A stretch of 18,957 bases of DNA from Bacillota bacterium (lineage in GTDB: Bacteria; Bacillota; Clostridia; Peptostreptococcales; Anaerovoracaceae): positions 1-18,957 of the forward strand of contig JAQSXD010000018.1 in NCBI GenBank assembly GCA_029266295.1. Reading direction: 5' to 3'. A program made the translations under genes and the position numbers. Shown piece by piece: positions 8,015 to 14,492 of this stretch (positions are counted from its first letter, which is position 1; the number at the start of each line of letters is the position of its first letter). The notes under the pieces were generated by a model that was given only the letters and a program-made list of their open reading frames with translations, was not told where the DNA came from and searched no databases.

Positions 8015-8935
8015 TCATTTTCCCAGCAATTCCTTTTCAATGCGCTCTCTTGCCTCTATCGCCTGCTTTGCCATCTTTTCAGGGAATCCGAACATGGACA
8101 CACAGGCAATATTGTCTCCTCCGACCTTTGGAGCGCCGATTTCGAGCTGTTTATTGGCGAAGTCCATTTCACGCAAGGTTTCAAAGATCCCAGGGAAGTC
8201 TACATCCCCTTCACCCATAGCCAGATGCTGATGGATTGTAAAATCCGCTTTACCACTTTTGTTGAGCCATGGCGGGTTAACAATATAGCGGCAATCCAGC
8301 GTCTGATTGAAGGTATCGGCAAATAGGACATGGGTAAGCTCGTCGCCCGCATACTTCAGCATGGAACGGACATCTCCCTTGCCCTGGTCATAAAAGAAAC
8401 CGTGGGGTGAGGAATATACATAGCCTAGATTCTTTGACCGGAAGGACTTCACCATATCGCAGGTCTCGTTGTTCAGCTCACAGAAATCATAAGGATGAGA
8501 CTGAATCTCCACTCTGAGACCCTCTCTTTCTATGATCGGCAGAAGCTCCTCCATGGATTTGAACCACATACCGTTACAGATTTCCTGCTGATTCGGATCT
8601 CCTGATAATTCTGTATTGATGACGGGAACACCCATGTTAACCGCTATCTCGATCATTTTCTTCCAGTTAGTTACAGCCTGAACACGTTGTTCCTCCGTCG
8701 GACCCGACCAGCGGTAAACTACAATAAAAGAAGAAATTTCCACATTCGTTTCTCTCAAGGCTTTTCTATATTCCGCCTCACACTCACTGCCGAAAAGAGG
8801 ATGTTTGTAAAACGGATTGATCCTTGGATGAGGCGACTGTTCAATATATTTGTAACCCCAATCGGCAACCTGATGAACCATATCGTTGATACTCATCTGT
8901 TTCGCCAAAACGTCTACATCAAATGCAATCTTCAT
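8015..8935 (-). CDS. iolH: IolH-type TIM-barrel protein (sugar phosphate isomerase/epimerase family)
   Basis: This 306-aa protein is of the xylose-isomerase-like (AP_endonuc_2) barrel superfamily. MKIAFDVDVL, WGYKYIEQSPHPRINPFY, FIVVYRWSGP, GVPVINTELSGDPNQ, RVEIQSHPYDF and HLAMGEGDVDF agree closely with IolH proteins of inositol clusters as I recall them. The likely metal ligands are the Glu of NTELSG, the Asp/His residues of the later strands and the His in THVLFADTFN and HQH. The exact reaction of IolH is not firmly established; an isomerase, epimerase or dehydratase step on an inosose-derived intermediate is expected. The ATG follows AAAGGAAAA. It lies between the binding-protein gene and the ATPase gene, so uptake and catabolic genes are interleaved, which supports a dedicated pathway. 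Confidence 0.85.
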   Translation of the reverse strand: MKIAFDVDVLAKQMSINDMVHQVADWGYKYIEQSPHPRINPFYKHPLFGSECEAEYRKALRETNVEISSFIVVYRWSGPTEEQRVQAVTNWKKMIEIAVNMGVPVINTELSGDPNQQEICNGMWFKSMEELLPIIEREGLRVEIQSHPYDFCELNNETCDMVKSFRSKNLGYVYSSPHGFFYDQGKGDVRSMLKYAGDELTHVLFADTFNQTLDCRYIVNPPWLNKSGKADFTIHQHLAMGEGDVDFPGIFETLREMDFANKQLEIGAPKVGGDNIACVSMFGFPEKMAKQAIEARERIEKELLGK

Positions 8936-9069
8936 AGTCTTATTTTCCTTTCTTTTTTTATGTCTCTGCTTGCTCTAAAATGATTTCTCGCATGATCTTA
9001 AGATTGTATGAGATACCCATGAGGCCTGCAGTAGTTTCCAGAGTTTTCAAGTTCTTCTTTCTCAAAGAG

Positions 9070-9100
9070 GTAATTGATGCACCAAAGGTGCATCAATTAC
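9070..9100 (-). terminator. Perfect 14-bp hairpin after the binding-protein gene
   Basis: GTAATTGATGCACC (9070-9083) and GGTGCATCAATTAC (9087-9100) pair without mismatch around a three-base loop, 10 nt after the binding-protein stop. No U-run follows on the minus strand (CTCTTTGAG comes next). This is the typical place for a hairpin that lets the binding-protein message accumulate over the distal genes, by partial termination or 3'-end protection. Confidence 0.65.
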
Positions 9101-9110
9101 TCATTTATAT

Positions 9111-10079
9111 TTACTGATTGATAAATGAATCAACAGTGTCAGGAGTAATCAGAATAAATGGAACCCATTTGATCTGATCATCAACAGTCTCTCCTTTGGC
9201 AGCCTTTTCGGCAATTTCCATTGCGCCTTTAGCCTGTCCTTCCGCATCCTGGAAAACACTTCCTGCAAGTGTCCCTTCTTTGATTGCCTGTAATGCACCT
9301 GTCGTACCGTCAATTCCAATTACGAGCGTATCTGTCATCCCGGCTTCCTGAAGCGCATTGACCGCACCCAGTGCCATTTCATCATTATTGGCAAAGATCG
9401 CATCAATATCTCCGTAAGCAGTAATCCAGTTCTCAGTAATTGTCATGCCCATGTCCTTCTGCCAATCTCCTGGCTGCTGAGCAAGCACTTTCACGTTTGG
9501 GTATAATTCTTTCAGTTTATCCACAACACCTTCCGAGCGCTGTACTGCTCCCTCATGCACTAATTGCCCCTGAAGAATGCAGGCATTTCCTTCACCGTTC
9601 AGCAGCTGACCAATATATTCTGCCTGCATTTCACCAGCCTGTTTTTCAATGGAGCCGACATAATATGTTCCTTCTGGGAAATTTCCATCGGGGTATGGGT
9701 TCGTGTTCATGTAGACCAACGGGATTCCGGCATCTTTTGCAGCCTGGGTCATCGGGCTGGCTGCGCTGGTGTCAATGGGAAGAACGATCAGTGCGTCTAC
9801 ACCCTGCGAAATAAAGGTATTGACCTGATCCTGCTGTCTGACCACATCATTTTGTGCGTCAGAAACGTCCAGGTTGATATTGTTTGCCTCAGCATACTCT
9901 TTTGCTGAGTCAACCAGATAAGTCTGGAACGTGTCGTTCAGATTTTTGCAGGCATAGCCGATCGTAATCTGATCGTCTCCACCGGTTTCAGAACCACTGT
10001 CGGCATTGCCGTTTCCGCCGCAAGCCGCAGTTCCAAAGATCAAAACAGCCGCAAGTAGGATAACTAAAAATCGTTTCAT
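9111..10079 (-). CDS. Sugar ABC transporter substrate-binding lipoprotein (RbsB-like, PF13407)
   Basis: This protein of 322 aa starts MKRFLVILLAAVLIFGTAAC, a lipoprotein signal peptide with Cys20 at the lipobox, followed by a Gly/Asn/Ser/Asp linker. The mature part is a periplasmic-binding-protein-like fold of the ribose/galactose group: ITIGYACKNLNDTFQTYL, GVDALIVLPIDTSA, PLVYMNTNPYPDG, DAIFANNDEMALGAVNAL and VIGIDGTTGAL. I chose the ATG at 10079 because GAGGAGGAG lies just upstream; a start six codons earlier would fall on that ribosome site. It is anchored outside the membrane and delivers ligand to the permease. It follows an unusually structured 203-nt leader and is followed by a perfect hairpin, so it is probably expressed more strongly than its neighbours. 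The ligand cannot be told by eye. Confidence 0.93.
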   Translation of the reverse strand: MKRFLVILLAAVLIFGTAACGGNGNADSGSETGGDDQITIGYACKNLNDTFQTYLVDSAKEYAEANNINLDVSDAQNDVVRQQDQVNTFISQGVDALIVLPIDTSAASPMTQAAKDAGIPLVYMNTNPYPDGNFPEGTYYVGSIEKQAGEMQAEYIGQLLNGEGNACILQGQLVHEGAVQRSEGVVDKLKELYPNVKVLAQQPGDWQKDMGMTITENWITAYGDIDAIFANNDEMALGAVNALQEAGMTDTLVIGIDGTTGALQAIKEGTLAGSVFQDAEGQAKGAMEIAEKAAKGETVDDQIKWVPFILITPDTVDSFINQ

Positions 10080-10105
10080 TTTCTCCTCCTCAATCAATCG
10101 TTTAA

Positions 10106-10145
10106 ACTGTTTTCAAATAGAAACATAGATTTATTTGAAAACAGT
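10106..10145 (-). promoter_or_regulatory. 14-bp inverted repeat just upstream of the binding-protein gene
   Basis: ACTGTTTTCAAATA (10106-10119) and TATTTGAAAACAGT (10132-10145) are perfect inverted repeats with a 12-nt spacer, ending 27 nt before the ATG. They could form an RNA hairpin in the leader or be a two-half-site operator (centres 26 bp apart). The left RNA arm (minus sense) can also pair with the 3' arm of the neighbouring 11-bp repeat at 10148-10158, giving a competing structure. Confidence 0.6.
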
Positions 10146-10147
10146 AC

Positions 10148-10221
10148 GATACTATTTTTCCTTTCGGCAAATCCGCTTGCAGACAGCATTGCTGGCTACA
10201 ACTTAAATTTAAAATAGTATC
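10148..10221 (-). ncRNA. Candidate structured leader RNA (long-range stem with internal hairpin)
   Basis: On the minus strand GATACTATTTT (10221-10211) pairs perfectly over 11 bp with AAAATAGTATC (10158-10148), enclosing 52 nt. Inside, bases 10199-10179 form a hairpin of nine positions with one mismatch, one G-U pair and loop AAT; a weaker CGG/CCG stem lies at 10175-10165. Together they give a three-way-junction-like fold of about 74 nt. The next 14-bp repeat begins two bases later. Core sequences of the riboswitch classes I know by eye (purine, TPP, SAM, glycine) were not recognised. It could equally be an operator array. Confidence 0.35.
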
Positions 10222-10239
10222 AGAAATAATTTATTTTAA

Positions 10240-10260
10240 CTGTCCGGATGATCCGGGCAG
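10240..10260 (-). terminator. Hairpin after the dehydrogenase gene
   Basis: CTGTCCGG (10240-10247) and CCGGGCAG (10253-10260) form an 8-bp stem with loop ATGAT, about 22 nt after the Gfo/Idh stop. As minus-strand RNA one position is a C-A mismatch; as plus-strand RNA it is a G-U pair. The T7 on the minus strand comes before the stem, not after it, so any termination is weak. Confidence 0.4.
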
Positions 10261-10282
10261 AAAAAAACGATTATGGAAAGAC

Positions 10283-11446
10283 TTATTTGTAATCGACCCA
10301 GACCGCACCGTTATCAGCAGAGTTTACACAGTTTTCCACCCAGCGAACGCCTTCTACTCCAGCGTGAATATCCGGATACCAGAAGTCTGCTGCTTTTCCG
10401 TTATCCGCCGCATCCATTGCCAGCGCAAATCGCCTGTAAAGATTGCTCCAGGCTTCAAATAAACCTTCCGGATGTCCTCCGCCGATTCTGTCATCCCTCA
10501 GTGCGGCGTCACACAGATATCCCATGCCTCGTTCAAGAATTCTCACCGGCTCACCCTGGACTTCGAATCGAAGCTGGTTCGGCTGTTCATCCCACCACTC
10601 CAGGCTGGCTTTTTCTCCGATGACGCGGATCTTCTGTCCGTGCATGGAACCGGCATTGACTGCACAGGACCACACCATACCGACAGCTCCATTTTCATAT
10701 TCCATCAGGGTGTACGCATTATCCTCAAGAGGTGCCCGACCTTTTACAAAGCTCTGGCGGCTGCACATCAGCCGTTTTATTCTCATCTCAGGCATCATGG
10801 CCTCTGCCAGAAACAGAGGATGGGTTCCTACATCACCCAGCACATAGCTGGGTCCGGCAAACTTGGGGTCTACACGCCATTTGGTACTTGGATTGTTCGC
10901 TTCTACTGCAACATTATGAAAACCGTGGGAAAACTGCATATTGACAATTCTGATTTCTCCCAGTTCCCCATTTGCAATGAGATTACGGGCTTCCTCGATC
11001 AATTGATGTCCGGAATATCCATATGTGACTCCGACGACACGATTCTTTTCTTTTGCCAGCGCCTCCAGTTCCTCCGCCTGTTCTACGGTAAAGCAAAGTG
11101 GCTTCTCACAGACCACATGCAAACCAGCGTTCAAGGCGGCTTTGCAAATCTCGTAGTGGGTGAAATTGGGGGTTGCCACGGAAACGGCCTGAATGCCGTC
11201 CTCCCGTTGCGCCTCTTTCTCAAACATCGTCTGATAATCAGGATAACAACGCTCGGGATCCACATGGAGATTCACTCCGAACGCTCTCCCTCGCTCGGGA
11301 TTGATATCAAATGCTCCTGCAACTAATTCAAAATTGAAATCCCGTAATGCAGCAGAACGGTGAATGTACCCGATCTGGCTGCCGAGCCCGCCTCCCACCA
11401 TTGCCCATCTGATAGGGTTTTCAATTGTTTTTTCTCCGTAAATCAT
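10283..11446 (-). CDS. Gfo/Idh/MocA-family oxidoreductase (inositol-dehydrogenase-like)
   Basis: This 387-aa protein has an N-terminal Rossmann domain (WAMVGGGLGSQIG, residues 14-26), the family EKP motif (Lys115 in VVCEKPL) and a C-terminal alpha/beta domain. Asp205 and His209 in GDVGTHP match the catalytic Asp-x3-His of IolG-type dehydrogenases. The ATG follows AAGGAG, 16 nt after the IolE-like stop, so the two are co-translated neighbours. The family oxidises a ring hydroxyl of inositols or sugars with NAD(P)+. It is longer than B. subtilis IolG (about 344 aa) and its GGLGSQIG...HR start resembles a subgroup often paired with TIM-barrel isomerases, so a 3-keto-sugar route is an alternative to inositol. 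Here I favour formation of an inosose or keto-sugar as the first step after import. Confidence 0.88.
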   Translation of the reverse strand: MIYGEKTIENPIRWAMVGGGLGSQIGYIHRSAALRDFNFELVAGAFDINPERGRAFGVNLHVDPERCYPDYQTMFEKEAQREDGIQAVSVATPNFTHYEICKAALNAGLHVVCEKPLCFTVEQAEELEALAKEKNRVVGVTYGYSGHQLIEEARNLIANGELGEIRIVNMQFSHGFHNVAVEANNPSTKWRVDPKFAGPSYVLGDVGTHPLFLAEAMMPEMRIKRLMCSRQSFVKGRAPLEDNAYTLMEYENGAVGMVWSCAVNAGSMHGQKIRVIGEKASLEWWDEQPNQLRFEVQGEPVRILERGMGYLCDAALRDDRIGGGHPEGLFEAWSNLYRRFALAMDAADNGKAADFWYPDIHAGVEGVRWVENCVNSADNGAVWVDYK

Positions 11447-11462
11447 CTGTTATGCTCCTTTT

Positions 11463-12386
11463 CTAGTATCCTACACTTTTTAAATAATCCAGACTTTCCT
11501 TTACATCTCTCAGGCTGGTATCGGAGTTCCTCGGGTCTCTCTCCTGCTCGATGGTAATATAGCCGTTGTAATCTATCTCTTTCAGCAATTTATGAATTGC
11601 ATCATATTCAACAATCCCTTTGCCAATGGGGCACATCACACCTTTGGCGCAGGCGTCAAAGAATCTGATCTTCTCTCCCATGACCTGCTCATACATAGTC
11701 TGATCAATATCCTTGAAGTGAAGGTAGTCAATCCTGTCAGCATATTTTTTCAGCCATTCCACAGGATCCATCTTTGAAAAATAAAGATGGCCAGTGTCAA
11801 GGCATAAACCCGCTGTTTCATATGGAATATCCTTTGCCATTCGGTCGATTTCATCCGCAAACTCGATGTAACCTCCTGCATGGGGATGAATTACAGCTCT
11901 TACGCCATAAGTATCTCTTGCCAGCTCTGACAAAACCCCGATATGATCCATCATCCCGTTCCATTCATTCTCTGTCAGGCGCGGAGCCTTGTCGGGATGT
12001 CCGGCAGCGTAATCCCGCTCCTCATGTCCCCAGTCGATCAAGACAAGATACGGGGTTTTAAAATGCTGTCCTTCTTCCTTCGCCATCTGCGGCAGAGCCG
12101 TTATTAGCGAACAGATGTCATGAACCTGCCTGATCAGGTTTTCCAGATTTGCCTCACTAACCAGATCGTCAAAAATGGTACCCGCGATGATATTAAGATC
12201 ATTTGCATCCAGCTCATTCTGAATCTGCTCGACATCTAACGGAAGATACCCGTAGGGCCCCAGTTCGATTCCTTTATAGCCTGCCTGAGATGCTTCCTTC
12301 AATACCAGCTTCCAAGGCGGCAGATAAGGATTTTTAGGATCGTCCACTCCCCAGCAGCAAGGCGCTCCCGCTATTTTTATGCTCAT
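11463..12386 (-). CDS. IolE-like TIM-barrel protein (inosose dehydratase / sugar isomerase-epimerase family)
   Basis: This 307-aa xylose-isomerase-like barrel has candidate metal ligands Glu41 (GIELGPYG), His167/His169 (VIHPHAGGYIE), Asp197 and His200 (LCLDTGHLYFS), His223 (YLHFKDID) and the Glu residues of YITIEQERD. PCCWGVDD near the N-terminus and LCLDTGH are typical of IolE/IolI-like proteins. The frame extends 33 codons further upstream, but GGAGGAAACGTATATG makes the ATG at 12386 the start. It is the first gene of the ten-gene operon and is followed after 16 nt by the Gfo/Idh gene. IolE dehydrates scyllo-inosose to a diketo compound; if the pathway is not inositol, it may act on the keto-sugar made by its neighbour. 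Confidence 0.8.
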   Translation of the reverse strand: MSIKIAGAPCCWGVDDPKNPYLPPWKLVLKEASQAGYKGIELGPYGYLPLDVEQIQNELDANDLNIIAGTIFDDLVSEANLENLIRQVHDICSLITALPQMAKEEGQHFKTPYLVLIDWGHEERDYAAGHPDKAPRLTENEWNGMMDHIGVLSELARDTYGVRAVIHPHAGGYIEFADEIDRMAKDIPYETAGLCLDTGHLYFSKMDPVEWLKKYADRIDYLHFKDIDQTMYEQVMGEKIRFFDACAKGVMCPIGKGIVEYDAIHKLLKEIDYNGYITIEQERDPRNSDTSLRDVKESLDYLKSVGY

Positions 12387-12452
12387 ATACGTTTCCTCCT
12401 TTTCTTTCATCCGCCAAAGGTCTGTGCTCAATTGGATACGGAATGTGCTTTG

Positions 12453-12481
12453 ATTATAATTCATTAAACGCCTGCATTCCT
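12453..12481 (-). promoter_or_regulatory. Predicted promoter of the ten-gene operon
   Basis: On the minus strand a perfect TATAAT lies at 12458-12453, which would place the start of transcription near 12446, about 60 nt before the first ATG. The -35 position 17 nt upstream (AGGAAT-like) is poor. A good -10 with a poor -35 is common at activator-dependent promoters and fits control by the AraC-family protein encoded next door. Confidence 0.45.
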
Positions 12482-12515
12482 CCATTTCCTTGGTTTACTT
12501 TGCACAGCAAAACAG

Positions 12516-12530
12516 ACCAATTTACCAATT
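12516..12530. repeat. Direct repeat ACCAATT x2, possible regulator site
   Basis: ACCAATT occurs at 12516-12522 and 12524-12530, an 8-bp period, about 58-70 bp upstream of the predicted -10. AraC-family activators usually bind direct repeats just upstream of -35, normally spaced by about two helical turns. The position is plausible but the spacing is shorter than usual, so this is only a candidate. Confidence 0.3.
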
Positions 12531-12611
12531 CGTAAAAATTTAACAGAAAAAAAACTACACAATCTTGCGATCGATAAGCGAGCTAGTTAATAATAACCGG
12601 AAATCAAGACA

Positions 12612-12646
12612 ATAAAAAAAACTGGTTGCCCTTATGCTCAAACCAG
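12612..12646 (-). terminator. Rho-independent terminator of the AraC-family gene
   Basis: On the minus strand CTGGTT (12646-12641) pairs with AACCAG (12627-12622), followed at once by a run of eight T (to 12613). A two-base inner pair can shorten the 13-nt loop. It lies 150 nt after the regulator stop and insulates the regulator from the operon, so the operon needs its own promoter. Confidence 0.8.
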
Positions 12647-12795
12647 CTCATTTCAATGTAAAACGTTTTTCATAACGAATAATTCTTCTATAATTGCAGC
12701 TTTTATCTTCAATTTACAATCTAATTTCAAACAGAATTTTACTACTTTTTCATCAATTTATAATGATCATGTTTTTGTTAATTTTAATCCGGCCC

Positions 12796-13665
12796 CTATT
12801 TTCTCTTCTCGATCTCTTTCACCCAATATTTCCTGTATTTTGCGGGCGTCATTCCTACCATCTTATTAAAAACCGAGTGGAAGTGATTCGTATTGTTGTA
12901 CCCTACGACGGAAGCAATCTGAGTTACTGAATAATCAGTATTGATTAACAGCGACTGAGCCTCACCAATCCTTCGGCGAATGACATACTGCATGGGAGAA
13001 TATCCAGCCATGTCTTTGAAAATATGACTGAGATAATACAGATTCATATTAAAGTGACTTGCCAGCGCATCGAGATTAATATTGTCCGCATAATGCTCAT
13101 CGATGTATTTCTTGATTTGCTTTCCCGCTATATACTCTTCGCTCTCTATCAATTCGGATTTTTTTCTGAGCACCATATCAAGCATCAAAATTACCGTTCT
13201 TAACAGATAGTTTGCAATTTCAGAACCAAGTCGGCTGTCCTCAATGGTATATTCGTGAATCATTTCAAAGAGATTGAGGAATTTCCCATAATCCTCCTCC
13301 ACATTAACCACCGCACTCATATTGTCATTGATAAAGTGATTGAGCTGCCGTCCTTTTAAATTTAAGTTTGAAACTGCCACACAGTAGACGTTCATATTGT
13401 CGTTTGGATTCGCCGATTCATCATGAATGACACCGGCATTGTATAGAAGAAGGTCTCCCTTCTTCGTATGATATTTTTTTCCGTCGATGTAATGCACACC
13501 GCTTCCGGATGCAATATAGACAATCTCCGCCTTATCCTCGTGCCGATGCATGACGCGGGGCATTTTCATATGATTGTCCTCTGTTTTGCAGGAATAAAGT
13601 AAATAGGGATTCGCATTATCACAAAAGCTTGACACGAACTTCTGACTGTTAAAACTCTGTAACAT
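12796..13665 (-). CDS. AraC-family transcriptional regulator with cupin sensor domain
   Basis: This 289-aa protein has an N-terminal AraC-binding/cupin domain (about 30-110; MHRHEDKAEIVYIASGSGVHYIDGKKY, split by typical turns) and a C-terminal double HTH (about 185-287). In the HTH region, LASHFNMNLYYLSHIFKDMAG is the first helix-turn-helix and VTQIASVVGYNNTNHFHSVFNKMVGMTPAKYRK is the conserved second (read here as positions 240-275). The ATG follows GGAGGAGG. It is transcribed in the same direction as the ten-gene operon but ends in its own terminator. Proteins of this type usually activate neighbouring sugar-uptake operons on binding the sugar or a catabolite. The target operon at 12386 and the ligand are inferred from position only. 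Confidence 0.92.
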   Translation of the reverse strand: MLQSFNSQKFVSSFCDNANPYLLYSCKTEDNHMKMPRVMHRHEDKAEIVYIASGSGVHYIDGKKYHTKKGDLLLYNAGVIHDESANPNDNMNVYCVAVSNLNLKGRQLNHFINDNMSAVVNVEEDYGKFLNLFEMIHEYTIEDSRLGSEIANYLLRTVILMLDMVLRKKSELIESEEYIAGKQIKKYIDEHYADNINLDALASHFNMNLYYLSHIFKDMAGYSPMQYVIRRRIGEAQSLLINTDYSVTQIASVVGYNNTNHFHSVFNKMVGMTPAKYRKYWVKEIEKRK

Positions 13666-13694
13666 TTCGAAACCTCCTCCTCTTAAACAACGAA

Positions 13695-13704
13695 AGTTGC
13701 AACT
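13695..13704. promoter_or_regulatory. Palindrome AGTTGCAACT in the regulator leader
   Basis: This perfect 10-bp palindrome lies about 30 nt upstream of the AraC-family ATG and downstream of its predicted promoter. The related TTGCAA is also the -35 hexamer at 13757-13762. An autoregulatory site is possible; a chance palindrome in AT-rich DNA is equally possible. Confidence 0.25.
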
Positions 13705-13733
13705 AATTTTTCATCTCTAGCATTTTGTATAGT

Positions 13734-13762
13734 ATGATATTATGGATTATTTTTTATTGCAA
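13734..13762 (-). promoter_or_regulatory. Predicted promoter of the AraC-family gene
   Basis: On the minus strand TTGCAA (13762-13757) is followed after exactly 17 nt by TATCAT (13739-13734), a 4/6 and 5/6 match to sigma-A boxes. It lies just downstream of the strong terminator that ends the HAD gene, so the regulator is its own transcription unit. Confidence 0.5.
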
Positions 13763-13766
13763 GCGA

Positions 13767-13809
13767 AAATGAAAAATGGCCACAATCTGCGCAAAGCAGA
13801 CTGCAGCCA
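13767..13809 (-). terminator. Strong Rho-independent terminator ending the PTS-region operon
   Basis: On the minus strand bases 13809-13796 and 13790-13777 form a 14-bp stem (three G-U pairs) with a five-base loop, followed by TTTTTCATTTT. It lies about 20 nt after the HAD stop. It divides the PTS locus from the AraC/ten-gene locus. Confidence 0.88.
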
Positions 13810-13828
13810 CCAACAATGTCTTTATTTA

Positions 13829-14488
13829 TTACTCCAACGAGCGTACAAGCCCTTCAAAATCCAGATCTTCGAAGGTGCTTATCACACAATCGGCCTGTGA
13901 GAGATCCTGATCGCCGGAGTTTGGATTATGGTACGCAATGCACTTCATCCCGGCGAGCTTTGCCGCATTGATCCCATTGCAGGAATCCTCGATTACAATG
14001 CAGTCTGACGGGCTGACTGCCAGTTTTTCCGCTGCCAGAAGATAGATGTCGGGAAAGGGCTTCGACTGTTCCACCTCACAAGCACTCGCTATCGCGTTAA
14101 AATATTCCCGAAGTTGGAAGGCTTCCAGAACAGCTTCGATATTCTCCCGAACAGCAGATGAGCCAAGGGCTAGGAGGTAATTTTTCTGGTGAAGATCACG
14201 AATCAGCTGGTCTACCCCTCTGATTGGTTTTGCATCTTTCTGCTTTCTTAAGTGGTCGAGATATCTTTGCTGGTACGTCTCAACCAAATCATCCAGCTCT
14301 TCTTTTAATCCGTATTTTGTTTTCAGCCTCGTGAAGATTTCCACATCGCCAACACCGACAAAGGTATAATATTCCTCATCGGTAATATCCAGACCCAATT
14401 CACTGTAATACAGCTTTGACAATCGGTAATGAATGGGTTCACTGTCAATGATGACACCATCCATATCAAATAACACTGCTTTTACCAT
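13829..14488 (-). CDS. HAD-superfamily hydrolase, beta-phosphoglucomutase-like group
   Basis: This 219-aa protein carries all HAD motifs: Asp8 and Asp10 in FDMDGVIIDSE, Ser in LGSSAVRENIE, Lys in QSKPFPDIY and Glu-Asp in CIVIEDSCNGI, with a C1 helical cap between motifs I and II. I chose the ATG at 14488 because AAGGAG lies nine bases before it; the ATG seven codons earlier has none. The cap loop reads FVGVGDVEIF and lacks the Ser-Arg pair I expect in true beta-phosphoglucomutases, so a sugar-phosphate phosphatase (YniC/GS1-like) is at least as likely. It follows the PRD regulator gene after 155 nt, with a possible own promoter. In a PTS locus it may dephosphorylate or mutate the imported sugar phosphate. 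Confidence 0.85.
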   Translation of the reverse strand: MVKAVLFDMDGVIIDSEPIHYRLSKLYYSELGLDITDEEYYTFVGVGDVEIFTRLKTKYGLKEELDDLVETYQQRYLDHLRKQKDAKPIRGVDQLIRDLHQKNYLLALGSSAVRENIEAVLEAFQLREYFNAIASACEVEQSKPFPDIYLLAAEKLAVSPSDCIVIEDSCNGINAAKLAGMKCIAYHNPNSGDQDLSQADCVISTFEDLDFEGLVRSLE

Positions 14489-14492
14489 ATTC

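Larger units (their letters stand above)
12387..12795. other. 409-nt regulatory intergenic region
   Basis: This AT-rich stretch separates the AraC-family gene from the operon it probably controls. It holds, in minus-strand order: the regulator's terminator (12646-12612), an inverted repeat GTTA/TAAC near 12587-12598, a direct repeat ACCAATT (12516-12530) and a perfect TATAAT (12458-12453) with a weak -35. No tRNA, small RNA gene or credible short CDS was found; the open frames here lack ribosome sites. Confidence 0.6.

Noticed and set aside
8958..9091. Minus-strand open frame of about 44 codons between the binding-protein hairpin and iolH, ending LKIMREIILEQAET
   Set aside because: The composition looks protein-like, but no start codon has a ribosome site and the frame begins inside the hairpin. 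It may be a gene remnant; a protein search against small or truncated homologues would decide.
10472..11326. Long plus-strand open frame opposite the Gfo/Idh gene (284 codons)
   Set aside because: It is antisense to a gene with intact Rossmann, EKP and Asp-x3-His motifs; the translation is Cys/His/Ser-rich and family-less, typical of a shadow frame.
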